Shown one piece after another: positions 63,498 to 64,000 of a stretch of 64,000 bases of DNA. The stretch spans positions 9,454,001 to 9,518,000 of the forward strand of contig WPIO01000004.1 in assembly GCA_009760855.2 (NCBI GenBank), written 5' to 3'. The notes beneath the pieces are model-generated. The model did not search any database. It saw only the letters and a program-made list of their open reading frames with translations, and was not told the origin of the DNA. This DNA is from Cristatella mucedo (Eukaryota > Bryozoa > Phylactolaemata > Cristatellidae). Within the stretch, counting starts at the first letter, position 1. Every line of letters begins with the position of its first letter. A program made the position numbers and the translations under genes.

Positions 63498-63683
63498 TTA
63501 TTTGAAGGCTGCATATGCAAGAATCTTTGTGTCTGCTGTTGCTAGCCGATAGAGGGCCATAGCTAGGGCCCCAATGATAAGCTGTTGCAATGCGATGGAT
63601 TCTTCGCATGTATCCACCATTGGCGCTGGCATTTGCTGCATCTTTTCATAGTCTGGCAAAGTGCAATCGATCAGCTGGATCAC
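63498..63683 (-). CDS. terminal exon of an unidentified minus-strand gene
   Basis: Minus-strand acceptor TTACTTTCTACATTAGCAG, then 61 codons and TAA: VIQLIDCTLPDYEKMQQMPA, PMVDTCEESIALQQLIIGAL and MALYRLATADTKILAYAAFK. It reads as a folded helical C-terminus. No family recognised; the rest of the gene lies beyond the right edge. A family-2 SINE sits in the preceding intron. Confidence 0.5.
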   Translation of the reverse strand: MIQLIDCTLPDYEKMQQMPAPMVDTCEESIALQQLIIGALAMALYRLATADTKILAYAAFK

Positions 63684-63709
63684 CTGCTAATGTAGAAAGT
63701 AAATGTTAA

Positions 63710-63850
63710 CTGATTTAACAGCCTCATTTATATAGCAGTGCCGTCACTTTCGCTTGTAGCAGGCAATACAGAGACTTGCCTGCTTGCAGGACTCGAACAC
63801 ATGACCCGGCTTGTAAAGTGCTAACACCTAAGCCCTAGACTAAGACCGGA
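63710..63850 (-). mobile_element. SINE family 2
   Basis: AACTGATTTAACAGCCTCAT tail and GGACTCGAACACATGACCCG B-box region in minus orientation. Confidence 0.75.
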
Positions 63851-64000
63851 TGTAGTGTTTGTTTAATTACTGCTGTTCGTTGCTCGTTGTTACAGCTTTC
63901 TCGGCATGTTTTCTTTCGGGTCTTACATCTAACTACTACCCACCTGCCATTTCCAAGTGAAGCTCCGAGAATCAGCCATTTTAGTGCATACGCTTGAGCA

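Overview
The window is nuclear DNA of an invertebrate-type metazoan: spliced genes with GT/AG introns from tens of bases to several kilobases, dense LINE and SINE copies, Tc1-like and pogo/Tigger-like DNA transposon relics and long dinucleotide tracts. The species cannot be told from the sequence. No bacterial operons, rRNA genes or CRISPR arrays are seen, and every tRNA-like sequence found belongs to a SINE.

Layout. (1) 1-26421, plus strand: the 3' part of a CABIN1 (calcineurin-binding protein cabin-1, HIRA-complex subunit) homologue. Seventeen exons were placed by hand, two of them tentative; all join in phase to 1332 codons plus a stop. The introns carry a decayed L2-like LINE with another LINE inserted in it, two Tc1-like relics, a MITE with a 7-bp target duplication, a 0.95-kb fold-back element, a pogo/Tigger relic, a relic of another transposon-encoded protein, SINEs, and an opposite-strand coding-like exon at 12485-12992. 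(2) 26422-28819: intergenic, with LINE and SINE pieces. (3) 28820-43815, minus strand: a six-exon gene model of unknown function, phase-consistent over 431 codons and open at its 5' end. (4) 44-53 kb: repeats, two tight hairpin-forming palindromes, and isolated plus-strand exon candidates (48255-48536; 52375-52491 with 52932-52992). (5) 53-55.3 kb: mostly unassigned, with coding-like overlapping minus-strand frames. (6) 55915-61244, plus strand: a gene with one complete LIM domain closest to the EPLIN/LIMA1-LIMD2 type, followed by a long Ala-rich, partly coiled-coil C-terminal region; its 3' end is unresolved. (7) 61.3-64 kb: a (CT)n tract of about 210 bp, a LINE fragment, and a terminal exon of an unidentified minus-strand gene (63498-63683) that must continue past the right edge.

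Two tRNA-derived SINE families occur. Family 1 has a 3' tail matching the tail of the local ATT-ending L2-like LINE, as expected of a SINE that borrows the LINE's reverse transcriptase. The three gene models show no evident pathway link; CABIN1 points to chromatin (histone H3.3 deposition) and the LIM protein to the actin cytoskeleton. The most novel items are the unknown six-exon minus-strand gene, the antisense exon inside the CABIN1 intron, and the palindromic elements.
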